From the NCBI GenBank assembly GCA_947561585.1, contig CANNZV010001060.1:122270-186269 (forward strand): a DNA stretch of 64,000 nucleotides, given 5' to 3'. Positions 47,287-58,445 of this stretch are shown here, in pieces. Numbering within the stretch: the stretch's first letter is position 1; the number at the start of each line of letters is the position of its first letter. The DNA is from Caprella mutica. Taxonomy: Eukaryota; Arthropoda; Malacostraca; Amphipoda; Caprellidae. The notes beneath the pieces were generated by a model. It was not told the DNA's origin. It worked only from the letters and a program-made list of their open reading frames with translations, and ran no database searches. The position numbers were made by a program, and so were the translations under genes.

Positions 47287-48222
47287 CATGGTCGGACAAA
47301 ATAATTGGAACACTTGTTATCAAATTTAGATAAATTGTATCCAATATAGACTTGGATCCGCTTTATCCTCCAATATGTTTCGGAATAGAATCATTAAGCT
47401 TCTTGACTTCTTCCATTGAAATTTTCAGCATCTCTTCCATCAAAGCCTGCTACAGACTTCTATTTGTCGCTCGAGTAAATATGTGCCACAAATGCTGAGT
47501 GATATTGAGATCTAGAGATTGAGGAACAATTCCATGTCTTCCAGCTCAGTTTCATGTTCTTCATAGCTATTTTAAACGATATGGGCAGAGAGGATCTCAA
47601 TATTATCGTCTTGGAAGATGCAGAAGCCTTCAGGAAACTAAGTTCGGCACATTGGGTGCACCCGATCGCACAAAATGTTCAGGTAAACTTTAATGTAAAT
47701 CCTACCATACAAGGCAACAATTGGACGAAGAGAATACCATGATAACTCTTCACCGTGGGAAGAAGACAGTCTGGGTTGAAATATTCCTTGGTCTGACTCC
47801 AGAAGAAAACTGGCTTTGAAATCGAATATTAATTAAAACTGGACTCATCAGCTTCCACTGATCTTGGGACAAGGTTTTGTGGTCCTGGTACCTTATCATC
47901 TGTTTTCAACGCTTCGAGAAGAAAGCAGATGATTCCTGATAGGGGCTTTTCCATGGTAGGTATCCAGCTTTATAGAGCTGATGAAAAAAAGTTTTCGCAG
48001 TAACTGGATGTTGGTTTAACTGCACATAGCCTAGTCGCCGAGTTCGCTGTTTTTCCCTTATAATGCGGTTTAATGATTGCAAATTTCCATCATAGACCAT
48101 GGAAAGCTGATCAGAGTTGCTTCGATTGTGGCAGGTTTTTTTTGAACTGTGTCATCGTTAACTCAAAAGCCAAACAAACTCAAAGCTCCTACCATACCAG
48201 CACCAATTATTTGCCCGTAATC
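47287..48222 (-). pseudogene. Dead Tc1/mariner-type transposon
   Basis: The left end GGTCGGACAAAATAATTGGA follows TA, and the right end near 48205-48220 is a decayed inverted match (CACCAATTATTTGCCCG). Minus-strand translation gives broken transposase text: an N-terminal helix-turn-helix-like piece (RRLGYVQLNQHPVTAKTFF), then VKSYHGILFVQLLP, and PQSLDLNITQHLWHIF, matching the SPDLNPIENLW region of Tc1 transposases with the usual acidic residue replaced. Several stops and frameshifts make it inactive. Confidence 0.75.
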
Positions 48223-48256
48223 AAAATCAGTTAGGACACGCACTCAACCTAATATG

Positions 48257-49500
48257 TAATATATATATATATATATATATATAGAACGTCACTATATTAA
48301 AAAAATATTTGTATAATTTTCGAGTTATAAATTACATTGACCTCTGACCAGATCGCTCCCAAAATCCATTCATATGGTTCCTGGATAATGACAAATTATT
48401 TCACATAATTCCAGTCAATTTAGTTATGCGAAGGTAACAATAGGAAATAGACAATTGTGTAGCAAGAAGTCCATATTAACAATGATCATATTAATGCATA
48501 ATGATATTCGGAGAAATATATTTAGAATAAAATTGAATTTCTGAGATGTAGTACTTAAAAGTAATGAACGTCTATGTTCATCACAAACAGGAATCGTACA
48601 ATTTGTTTTCGCTTATAATTACTATACATCTCATCAAGCCAATCAAGCAACTAGTACCAAAATCTTATTATTGCAAATGAAGGACCAATATGAAAGAAAT
48701 TACTCAAATTCTTTATAACACTACATTCTTAAGTCCACATGTGTGAAAGCGGGCCTTTACCATGCAATGAACAAGCGAAGAACGAATATTCAGAGTGAAA
48801 ACTTCAATAAAATAAAAATGTAACTGAAGTTGTTCTATTTCCAAATAGTTTACAAGGAAGAAGTGTAAACACCATGCATTATAATGTTTACCATTATAAC
48901 TTTTTTCCTTTTATTCACTGCCTTTTAGTAAGTAAAATCACAGAGTTAGCTGTAAGAATAACCTTCGTGCAATGACAAAAATAATCACCCTCACTCTTTC
49001 CTTACCTGTTCTTAAACTATGTCCATCAGTTTAAAATTGTTTTTACCTGTTAATAGTACAATAGGAGGTGGAGAAAAAGAGACCAAGATACACTTTTCTC
49101 GTCCATTGGCTAACGATTTACAAGTATTTGAAAAAGCGGAAACATTTTTGTTGCCCATACTGTACAGGAACCATTTTGTTAGATTTTGGGAGCGGTTGGG
49201 TCTCAGAGATCAAGGTCAGCGCCATATAACTATTCAACCAAATTTAATGGAACGATTGGACAATGTCCTGGATCCATCTGGTAGAATTTTGGGAGCGATC
49301 CGGTCAAAGATCAAGGTCATTTATAACACAAGTATTGAACCATATTGCATGAAACTTGTTGGAACGATTGGTCATTATCCAGTCACAAGTTTATTAAATT
49401 TTGGAAGAAAACGGGTGAAAGCGACGGCGAATGTCTGCGCTTTACCGAATGCACTTAATCTAGTTATACCTGTAGCTGATATTATAATTTTGATATTTGT
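48257..49500. repeat. CTTCGC/GACCTTGACC dispersed repeat pieces
   Basis: After a (TA)n tract (48257-48282) come repeat pieces at 48300-48440 (GACCTCTGACCAGATCGCTC ... TTATGCGAAGGTAAC) and 49085-49450 (two degenerate units of GGAACGATTGG.CA). The 165-codon frame at 49019-49516 is translated repeat. About 48450-49080 holds nothing recognisable. Confidence 0.55.
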
Positions 49501-49655
49501 AATTTTTTATCACTAGCTCTCTAAATATTTACTTAAGAAATATATTTTATCAGTAATTGTTTTGAAATACCATCACATTATTGTTTGAGGACAATAAAAT
49601 AACATATATAATTCACACTTTATCTACATGAAAATAGAGAGTTCATTTAAAGGCT

Positions 49656-51596
49656 TCAAGTCCTTACGAAGTACTTTTGAGTAAAAGTTAACATTATTTC
49701 AAAGAGTAAAATTACCGCAAATATACCATAACATGCTGACCATAAGGAATCCACAAACTCAAAAAAGTTCTTCTTCTTCAACCTGAGGGGAGAAAAAAAA
49801 AGTGAGATGGAAATCAAGAATCTGACCCATTGAAATTTATGATTAAGCTGTCTTGATCTATGTAAACACACGCATTTCAAGTACTGTAGGGTTTGTACTA
49901 TGAGGTTTAGCAAAGTGGTCCACTGTGAACCTATCAACTAGATGTAGGTTCATAGCGAACCTCTTTTGGTTCGTAGCATTTTCAAATATTTTCTGAGATA
50001 ATATAGTTTATTCTTATTATCAAAGAGAGGTTTCATTATAGTTAATTAATTTTGGGGTATCAGCACATTGCACTGGACCGTATATGTATCAAAATATATT
50101 AATTTCCTGAAGAATAGACACTATACGTTACAAATATGAAAGGTGGTTCTTGGATCTTCAGTAATTTTCAGGTGAGGGTAGTGAGAATTGAAAATCTAGG
50201 AACCACTGCCTAGCTGGAATAACTTACTGTTTGGCTTCAGAGCGAGCAAAGTATCCCGGGCAGAAATTGATCTTCACACAATTCACAATCATTATGGTGA
50301 ATCGTATTGTCAGGTAGATTTTCAGGCAATAGAAGAGATCCATACGAATCAATTTCATATCATCCTGAGATATAGAAAATAATATTTAGTAAGAAATCAT
50401 GAAGAAGTATTGTGCATAGTAACAATAATATTGGTATAAAATGACGCGTTCGTTGGAGGAAAGGTCTATGACCCATTTGGAAATAGTTCAGGAGAAGAAT
50501 CCAAAGCATATATATAGAATTTTATAGGTTCAGTTAGAATATCAATTTGGATAACAATTAGTTCTAATTAGATTTTAATACTTTGTTACAAGGATCACTT
50601 TTCTATGAAAAACTTCTTCATTGTTCAATTTTGTGACTATCTCCATCGAACGGATCAAAATGTACAAAGTATATTATTCTCAAAATCTCACGTTTTCTTT
50701 TGATGAGTAAAAGAACATACTGAAGGTAGAGACAGTGAAAATGTATGCATACATGAATTCGACAAATGCTTTCTGCAAGAATTCAGCAATTGTTAAACCA
50801 CCAGGAGAAGTGATCGCCAAAAACTGACTCTTGTATTCCTCCATCTTTCTACAAAAGTGAAGACAACGAATTAGCCTGCCAATGAATTTATTTACAAATG
50901 AATAGAGATTTGAACTGTAAGCCTAACCTAACACAATCCTCTATTTTCATCCGAACAGTGAACGTAAAGTGACTCGCGCTTTCCATAAATTCTCTGGAAA
51001 AAAAGAACTTTGAATTAGTCTGCTAAATTATAGTTAGTTAGCTTTTTGGGAAATGAATAATGAATGAAACTATTAATATTACTTAAAACAGTTACTCAAT
51101 CTTCTCCAAACCGAGGCCGGAAGCTTGGAAATCAAGAGACAGAGGGTGGAGAGAAGTATCCATGATTTTGAATGATTGAGATACCACAAAATGCAGAGTA
51201 CGATGAGGGCATAAGCGAGTAATTTCTGGTCAGTCAAGTCATTCTCCAAAAGTGTTCTTGAGCGCACAGACATTTCTAAGGTCGAAACATGTTGCTTGCA
51301 ATTGCTACAAGATCTGGAAAATGATATCACATTAGTGTACTCTGATATTTACTATACTTTATAATTAAATTGTTAGTCCAAATTACTCACATGGGTTCTT
51401 TAGCATGTAGTTTTTGAGCCTCTTGATGAGACATGCAGTTTATGCAAGACTTGTGGTTGCAGGGAAGTCTCTGTACGTGATCTGATGCACCTAACTGCTT
51501 CTCGCAAACGAAACATTCGACCGGTTTTTCCACTTTGGCTGAGGAGGATGTGGCCTTTGCCTGAGAAGAGGCATTATTGCTTTGAACATCAGCCAT
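49656..51596 (-). CDS. RING-finger multi-pass membrane protein, copy 2 (307 aa)
   Basis: Intact inverted paralogue of the gene at 37278-43731. Coding exons (minus): 51596-51391, 51313-51083, 50993-50928, 50848-50692, 50364-50228, 49782-49656; 924 bases, every phase consistent. The RING is kept (CFVCEKQ, LPCNHKSCINC, CSNC). The first two coding exons differ from copy 1 at about six residues and the third at three. From the fourth coding exon onward the proteins part abruptly: that exon is eight codons longer (52 against 44 codons) and largely different, and the last two exons are also diverged, ending in a longer, charged tail (TQKYFVRT) instead of FLLI. Hydrophobic spans are kept in place. 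The donor of the second coding exon is AA|GTAATA, weaker than in copy 1 (AG|GTAATA). No transposon interrupts it. Function presumed to be a membrane E3 ligase. Confidence 0.85.
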
Positions 51597-51924
51597 ACCT
51601 GGGGAATAAGGTGCGAACGTTAGGGTAAGGAAATGAAAAGCTTAGCAAGACATTAAAGAAGAATTAATTATTGAAAAATTAAAACAAGATCTTGGATTAC
51701 CTCGAATTATTTTGAGAAAATAATCTAATATCTTCAATCGATTAACCATCTCAACATTGTGCTGATATATGACCATTATGTTAATGATGGGAGAAAATAA
51801 TACCTACTTACTATTAATAGGGCATCCTATTTGCAGTGCTGTTACTAGCTAGCGAATTTCTTTACATCTGATTACTGAATGTGTAACTGGCAGATTAACT
51901 AACTAAGGAATTATAATATGACTA

Positions 51925-52125
51925 GTGTACATACTTTCCTGTTGAAAATAACGGGTCTTTAATCGTAATTGAATTAAAATTGAATAAGAACATAGGAAAT
52001 GTAAATTCTTTTAAATACATTCCCATGTTTATCAGAGCTACATATACTTTCTGTTTAAAAAAACGTATTGTAAAAGCGGACAGCAAATAAATAAATAAAC
52101 ACACGACGGTTATTATTAGGATAGA
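51925..52125 (+). repeat. Interspersed AACGGG repeat, third copy
   Basis: Shares CCTGTTGAAAATAACGGGTC and AAAGCGGACAGCAAATAAA with the copy at 9112-9335. It lies in intron 1 of RING copy 2 and has no equivalent at that place in copy 1. Confidence 0.55.
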
Positions 52126-52287
52126 TGATAAGGGTAACCCGTAGCCATGATGAATTGATAATGTCAAAAAGGTTCTTTTTTATTTCAATGTATGTTTCTT
52201 AATTAAAGCGTGACACACAGACAGACAATTCAATCATGACTGATGGTTTAATTTGAAATGTAAAGAAGTGGCGATATTTTTGGTGAT

Positions 52288-52562
52288 AGTTTGGTGATTG
52301 GGTAGCGTTTGGTGATTGGGTAGCGTTTGGTGATTGGGTAGCGTTTGGTGATTGGGTAGCGTTTGGTGATTGGGTAGCGTTTGGTGATTGGGTAGCGTTT
52401 GGTGATTGGGTAGTGTTTGGTGATTGGGTAGCGTTTGGTGATTGGGTAGCGTTTGGTGATTGGGTAGCGTTTGGTGATTGGGTAGCGTTTGGTGATTGGG
52501 TAGTGTTTGGTGATTGGGTAGTGTTTGGTGATTGGGTAGCGTTTGGTGATTGGGTAGTGTTG
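52288..52562 (+). repeat. 18-bp minisatellite, intron 1 of RING copy 2
   Basis: About 15 units of TAGCGTTTGGTGATTGGG. Open in all frames on one or other strand, but only as repeat. It replaces, at the homologous site, the unrelated 31-bp array of copy 1. Confidence 0.95.
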
Positions 52563-52728
52563 TCCCAGTCACAATGTCGTCCCAATATAATTATACTTCC
52601 TAAATGTTACAATTACTCCCACGAATATTTGAGAGGATTAGGCCTAGGGTGAGGTAGGCTGTGAGAAACAAAAGAGCAAATCCGGTTGGGAAAAACTAGT
52701 ACCTATGCCTTTTCCAGAATTTCAACCA

Positions 52729-52870
52729 GGGTAAGTTCCGAGTTATCTCACGGTTCTACATTATCGAACGCATAAAAAAAGTATATAATTTAAAATAGCG
52801 AGTTGAAATGATTACTAATTTGCCTTTTTTAAAATTTATATACGACAATATGGAACTGACCTATAACTGG
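52729..52870. mobile_element. Foldback MITE, GGGTAAGTT family, copy 6
   Basis: Starts GGGTAAGTTCCGAGTTATC and ends near GGAACTGACCTATAACTGG. Homologous in position to copy 4 in the other arm. Confidence 0.65.
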
Positions 52871-53152
52871 ACACACTTGAAATTCCTTTTGTACTAAATC
52901 TGAAATAATCATTTTGTCATGTGCCATGTTGGAGAGTTTTAAAATTAAATTCTTGTATACTTTTTTTATACGTATTCCAAATATGTTTTATCCTGGATGA
53001 AAATAATAGCATTGACAAAATATTCGATGCAGGCGAGTTCTACATAGATAATTATTACTAGCAATCGTTAAAAAATAACCCCGTGCATTATCTATTCTGT
53101 TTCTATTATTTATTCATTGCTACTCTTAAATAATAATCTTCAGTTTTCTCAC

Positions 53153-53300
53153 CTTTGGTATATGTTTACACGTTAGTTTCAACCACGTGGTTTGCTTAGG
53201 TTTCGAACAACTGCACTGGACGAAAACACGAGAACAAATGAACACCAATTGGGTAGGTGAAGAAAAGAGACCCGGTAGAGACAACAGGAAGGTTTGGTGT
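53153..53300 (-). other. Noncoding exon 1 of RING gene copy 2
   Basis: Inverted match of 33030-33175, with the same donor CCAAAG|GTGAGA (donor at 53152-53151) and the CCACGTGG E-box. The transcription start is not defined by the sequence. Confidence 0.55.
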
Positions 53301-53303
53301 GCG

Positions 53304-53436
53304 TGACGTCATCACAGCAACACACTTAGTATGCGTGACGTCATCTGAACAACACACTTGGTGTGCGTGACGTCACAGCAACAAAATCGGTGTGCATGAC
53401 GTCATCAGAACAACACACACGGTGTGCGTGACGTCA
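53304..53436 (-). promoter_or_regulatory. Array of five CRE sites, RING gene copy 2 promoter
   Basis: TGACGTCA is present at 53304, 53336, 53368, 53397 and 53429, spaced 29-32 bp in a degenerate tandem repeat containing GGTGTGCGTGACGTCATC and CAACACAC. CREB/ATF factors bind this octamer. It is an expanded version of the two-site region of copy 1. Confidence 0.75.
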
Positions 53437-53469
53437 TCACAGCAACACACTCATCAATATTATTTATAA

Positions 53470-53590
53470 TTATTGGTGGTTGTTTCTACCCTTTACTTTG
53501 CCCTTCATTTACAACTATTGGTGGTTGTTTCAACATTTCACTTTGCCCTTCATTTACAACTATTGGTGGTTGTTTCAACCCTAGCTTCAC
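53470..53590 (+). repeat. 44-bp tandem repeat x3
   Basis: Three units with ACTATTGGTGGTTGTTTC and CACTTTGCCCTTCATTTAC, between the CRE array and a candidate divergent exon. Confidence 0.85.
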
Positions 53591-53708
53591 TGTGCTTACA
53601 ACTTTTTTCGGCTGAAATAAGGTTTTTATCAGTTGACATTAAGTTTGAGAAATCATTTGACAGATAGTGTTGTTTATGTTATATCCAAATAAATAGCCTC
53701 AAATCTTC

Positions 53709-53751
53709 ATGGACGATTACGAATTGTCTAAATCTCTTCGTGAGGCAATTG
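53709..53751 (+). CDS. Candidate first coding exon of a divergent gene
   Basis: ATG in a good context (CTTCATGG) opens MDDYELSKSLREAI followed by a donor-like ATTG|GTAATC. The composition is protein-like for such an AT-rich region, and it lies about 270 bp from the CRE array, divergent from RING copy 2. No downstream exon was identified with confidence. Confidence 0.3.
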
Positions 53752-53895
53752 GTAATCGAATTTGTGTAAATAATTTACTATGCCAATATACTATTTCTAG
53801 AATTATAATTAAAAATAATTGAAGCGTATATAGAAACGTTCCTTGCAAAACGGTTACGCAAGTGTTACAACATCACCACCATATGTATTATAAGT

Positions 53896-54072
53896 AGGGT
53901 TGTGACATTATGCATTTACATACATAGATCATGGAAATATTATAGACGGATTGAATTAAAGAGTATTGAATCGTTCTAAACCAGCGGTATATAGTATTCA
54001 ATACCATTTCATTTCGTTTAGTCTTCGATATTTTTAAGATCTACGATTTTAAACGCATATTGTCACAACCCT
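53896..54072. mobile_element. Small foldback, AGGGTTGTGAC ends
   Basis: Inverted ends AGGGTTGTGACATTATGC and GCATATTGTCACAACCCT. The same end text (GGGTTGTGAC...TGC) also occurs singly near 18074 and 18608. Confidence 0.6.
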
Positions 54073-54278
54073 GATTATAGGGAATAGAGAGCATGATGAC
54101 CTTTGACTCTCTATACTTCTACGGTCTGAAATTTTTTCTCTGATCGTAAAAGTAAAGAGACTCTGTATTTTTTGTATGTTTCTGAATTGTTAATCAATAA
54201 TCTAATGTACGAAATATAAATCGCTTGTTTGCAACAACAACGTCATAAGTACAAAAACATGTATTTTAGAGTTATCCA

Positions 54279-54739
54279 TATAGACATATAAATCATAAAA
54301 TGCTGATCATTTTGGTAAAAAATCATCATTGTAACTCAAAAATATACCGCTAGTGAGGCTAAATGTCCTAACGATATACCATTAAATGTACGTACATTGC
54401 AAGTTCTAAAATGCCTCTCCTGAAAAAAAGCTCTTTTGAAGTTATGACACTGTTCTCGCAAACAAGCGATGTGTGGAAACAGCTTTAGTAACACCTCAGT
54501 CCTGGTAGCTATCTGTTTCCATCGTAAAAAAACACAGAGACTAATTCTCGCTTGTTTGCGAGAACAGTGTCATAATTTCAAAAGAGCTGTTTTTCAGGAG
54601 AGGCATTTTAGTACTTGTAATGTACGTACATTTAATGGTATATCGTTAGGACATTTAGCCTCACTAGCGGTATATTTTTGAGTTACAATGATAATTTTTT
54701 ACCAAAATGATCAGCATTTTATGATTTATATGTCTATAT
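54279..54739. mobile_element. Long-arm foldback element, about 190-bp arms
   Basis: Arms of about 190 bp are inverted with only a few differences around a loop of about 80 bp. Examples: TAACGATATACCATTAAATG-type text on the left against CATTTAATGGTATATCGTTA on the right. No coding capacity. RNA from it would form a long hairpin. The 70-codon frame inside is incidental. Confidence 0.85.
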
Positions 54740-54805
54740 AGATCATTTAAACACCAATTCAATAGAAGAATAAGAAATTTAGGAATATTTTATACAACAA
54801 ATCTA

Positions 54806-54939
54806 GGGTAAATTACGAGTTATCGGACTGCTTCACATTTTCAATCATTAAAGAAATATGAGAAAAATTAAGTAACATTAATTGATAAATTCTAATATAA
54901 TCGAAAATATGGACTTGTCTTTTAACTCGTAACTTACTC
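54806..54939. mobile_element. Foldback MITE, GGGTAAGTT family, copy 7
   Basis: GGGTAAATTACGAGTTATCG to TAACTCGTAACTTACTC. Duplicated as copy 9 at 60750-60883. Another copy, left end unclear, lies at about 57958-58069 and its partner begins at about 63915. Confidence 0.75.
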
Positions 54940-54984
54940 TAACATTAGCTTGTCTCTTTTTTCATTTTACTATTTATTGATGTT

Positions 54985-55605
54985 GACTGAGAAGAATTAA
55001 CAAGAGGTAATGCAGTTAGTATTTCTGCTGGTAATTAGCAGTAATGTTGGTAATTTGTTAGTAAAAAGATTATATTTATGGTTGTAATTATAAAAAATAC
55101 CTTTTACAGGTATGTTTTTATTTAGAAATTAAGTAATTATTGTACCTTTTTAGCTGAAGAGAAAAGCATTAGTGACTTATGTGCATGGATAACAATTCTA
55201 GCGGTAAATTGATTAGTAGGCTAACTGACATTTTACGTACTACAGCTAATAGCAAAGTTTGTAATTGAAGTGATTATAGTGGCATGAGTGTGCTAAGTCA
55301 GTACTATCATTTCTATTCTCATTATTTGGAGGTTGTGATACCTTTGCACTTATTATTATTATCATATTTCATTATAAACTAAACTATTTAAATGGATATG
55401 TAGATATATTAGTTTATAAAAGAACATAGTGTAGTTTGTTATATACTGTACGCCCACAGGGGTACTATCCCTAATATATAACTATAATTATTTTTATAAT
55501 ATAACTATAATTAATTGACAATTCATAACAAAATACCAACATTACTGCTAATTACCAGAAGAAATACTAACTGTATTACCTATTGTTAATTCTTCTCAGT
55601 GAACA
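54985..55605. repeat. Foldback with about 75-bp arms
   Basis: ACTGAGAAGAATTAACAAG at the left is inverted to CTTGTTAATTCTTCTCAGT-type sequence at the right; GCAGTAATGTTGGTA lies in both arms. Repeated at 60930-61560. Confidence 0.7.
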
Positions 55606-55796
55606 TTAATACATTATAGTTAGGTAGACTCATCTATGAAGCTTTGGCTTTAAGATCAAGTTTTGTATTTTCTATTTTTGAGGGGTTTACACCCCGTTAA
55701 AAACTTCAATTGAAGATCTTGATAATTATTTTAAGATATTTTATTTACCATCACTGTTTTACTGGTTATTAATACCATTAGTTAAGTACAACAGAA

Positions 55797-55850
55797 GTCC
55801 TCTATAGTAAACGAGTTCACTATAGAGGAGTTCTTCTGTACCCAATAATT
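55797..55850. repeat. 50-bp palindrome, pogo/Tigger-like ends
   Basis: ACAGAAGTCCTCTATAGT and ACTATAGAGGAGTTCTTCTG flank AAACGAGTTC. Repeated at about 61742-61795, with a single end near 30209. It looks like two facing terminal repeats of a pogo-type element with everything between them lost. Confidence 0.5.
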
Positions 55851-57211
55851 AGCATGTTTAATAATTTGCCAAGAAGATACGAAATGGTTATATGTCATAC
55901 ATATTTAAATTCAATATCTTAATGGAAAGGAGATATGGAATTTTAGTTAATATAATTTTCTAAATTCATTATTTCCAGTAAGAAAATATATTCACCTGAA
56001 ATTCTTCCTATTCTTGACTTTCACTCCAAAAAATCTCTGAAGATGATTTTAATTCCTTCACGCGAAATACTCGTATATTGGGCTGTATTGTTTTTAATAT
56101 ATTTTTTTTCTTCTTTCTTTAAATTCTTCTTGTTTGCTAATAAATTTTGGAATTTCTTTCTCCGAAAATATAAAAGACAAAAGCCTCTGAATAGCAGACA
56201 TATGTTCCATGACAATCTAAAAAATTTCACCGATTGGAAATATTCAACATTTAAATAATGTATCAGATAAAAACCTTAATGTTTGTTTATCTACCATATC
56301 TTCATTTACATTTACGTAAATATGAACGTCTATTATGGAATGTGCTAATTTGTTAATACAAATTACAACCTTGAATGAATAGCGATAGAGAGGATAGTAT
56401 TTTTTATAAATTGTTTAATAATTATCCATCAAATAATTCCTATCAGTAAAAACTGTTTAATTGCGGGGCAATTGTCCGTTAATGTGTATGACTGGATTAC
56501 CATATCTTCTTATAATTTATTTTTGAGGGAAAAAAATTCCATATGAAGCAGAAAAAAATGAAATAAACATTAAGCGAATGCACAATAAATTTAAATAAAT
56601 ATTGAGTCTTTTAATCATCAGAGTTTTTATTTGTTAGTAAGGAAACCAAGTACAGTTAATAATATGTATAATTTTACCTGATAGGAACATTTACTATACA
56701 ACTTCCATAATATGTGAATGAATAAAAAAATGATCGAATAAATAAAATTTGAGAATAAACATTAATGTGTTCTAATAATTTTGAATCAAATGAAAGATAT
56801 ATTTCACATTTAGTAGAAACCAATTAATAGAAAATGTTCAATTTACTATAGTGTGGCATTAATCCTATCAATTGACAATATTATGGCTCTTTAAGTTGTA
56901 TACTTAAATAGGGAATTGCTTTGGCTAGTAATTAGAACTCATCAGTGAATATAAAACTGCATTTGCTATGAAAGTCTACAGATTATTACTTTGGAGAGTA
57001 ACTACCCTATTTTATAGGGAAACTTCAGATATAATTTCACGCTAAATTATTATTATCAAATCAAGAAAAATATCGATCTACAAAGTACTTTCTTACTATT
57101 TATATTCCGTCAAATTATTGACATATTCATTTCATCTTGTCATCATGCAAAATACTATTACTATTATTTTTTATATCTTGCCCTGTGAATGACTACTGAA
57201 GATAACATTAC

Positions 57212-57364
57212 CTCGTATAGGTGTATTCGTCGATTGGCTGTACGATGTGAATGTTTTTATTTGATTTGATAATTTGGGAATTTCTTCCCTCAATAATTGT
57301 TAAGATAACAGAACAAGATCCCTCCTTACAACCGACAAGTGAGTCGTGAACATACAGACTTTCA
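57212..57364 (-). CDS. Candidate internal exon, novel small protein family, left copy
   Basis: The minus-strand frame between a CCTATCAG acceptor (57366-57365) and a GAG|GTAATG donor encodes ESLYVHDSLVGCKEGSCSVI and then IIEGRNSQ...QPIDEYTYTR. Exon-like, Cys-containing, open. About 390 bp upstream on the same strand are TATAAAAG (57812-57819) and a GC-richer stretch ending GCCCGAG|GTGAAT (donor at 57750) that could be exon 1. The EGRNS motif recurs in degenerate plus-strand copies at 59421-59624 and 60530-60660. Not recognised. It may be a pseudogene family. Confidence 0.35.
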
Positions 57365-58299
57365 CTGATAGGAATTAACAAATAGGTTATAAATATATCC
57401 GATAACAAACTGCTGTATGTTTATCTAATATACGTATTAACATGTACACTTAAAATGAAAATATGTTTCTTTAATAGTATAATGAAATGTGAGTAAGTAA
57501 GTAGCTTGAAGATATCACAACCTTTAATAAATGAGAACGGACACGATAGTAAATATTTTGTTTGTTAAATATTAATCTGTTTGTTAATTCATATCAGTCA
57601 AAGTCTTCATAGTTTCGGAGCACTATTTCATATGTAATAGAAAATGTTTTTTTTTTCTATGTGTATCTATTCTTTGAGTGAATAAATTGCTAAATTTGTT
57701 ATCAAACACGATAAAATATGCATTGCAAGACAAATAAAAATAAAATTCACCTCGGGCAGCACAACAGACGAAAACCCCAACAATTCGCGTATAGGGGATA
57801 ATGTAAAAATACTTTTATAAAATATACTTAATGGATCTTCAGTGACAAATAAAAGTCATTGTTTGATATGACATTGAATAAACAAATTATTCATAAATAT
57901 TTAATGATATTTATATTAAAAATTATATACCAAATAGCCTACTAAATTATATCATATAGAAACGACTTCACTATCAAAATCAGACTGTTTCATATTTTCG
58001 AGAATAAAGTTAAATATAATTCTTATACGATCGTAAAATTGAAACCGTCCGATAACTCGTAATTTACCCTAGTTTTGGTGTAACTCTCTCCTGATAGTTA
58101 AAATAATCTTAAATATTTTATTCTGGTAGTAAATTGTAGTCTGAATGTTATAATTTATTGTTTAATACATGTTTTAATTAAAAAATCATTCAATGTTCAT
58201 AAATGATTTGTTCATTTCAAAATTTAAAAAATTTAAAAATAATAAAATTCAAAAATGATGAAATTTAAAAATGAAAAGATTTTAAAATGATAAAATTAA

Positions 58300-58445
58300 A
58301 AATAAGATACGTATAAATAATAAATCTAACAAAAACAATGTAAAGAATATTGATATAGATCTTCCCAATAGACGAATACACTAAAAAATATTGTAAAGGA
58401 GGTTATGTTATCATCAGAGTTTCAATTTGTAAGTAAATGAATTCG
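58300..58445 (+). pseudogene. Degenerate copy of the EGRNS-family exon end
   Basis: Reads CCAATAGACGAATACACTAA, then GGAGGTTATGTTATCATCAG, homologous to the end of the exon at 57212 (CAATCGACGAATACACC) and to 59580-59620. The upstream part of the exon is not found in frame. Confidence 0.35.

Larger units (their letters stand above)
54740..58080. repeat. 5.95-kb direct tandem duplication, left copy
   Basis: The segment matches 60684-64000 with an offset of 5944-5963 bp at roughly 95-97% identity. The right copy runs out of the window. The sequence at 58080-60683 is the rest of the first unit. Inside each copy are a GGGTAAGTT MITE, a roughly 620-bp foldback, a 50-bp palindrome and the candidate minus-strand exons. 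Confidence 0.9.

Noticed and set aside
49019..49516. 165-codon plus-strand frame
   Set aside because: It covers two degenerate units of a dispersed repeat also seen at 24.6 and 58.9 kb; no start context or exon borders.
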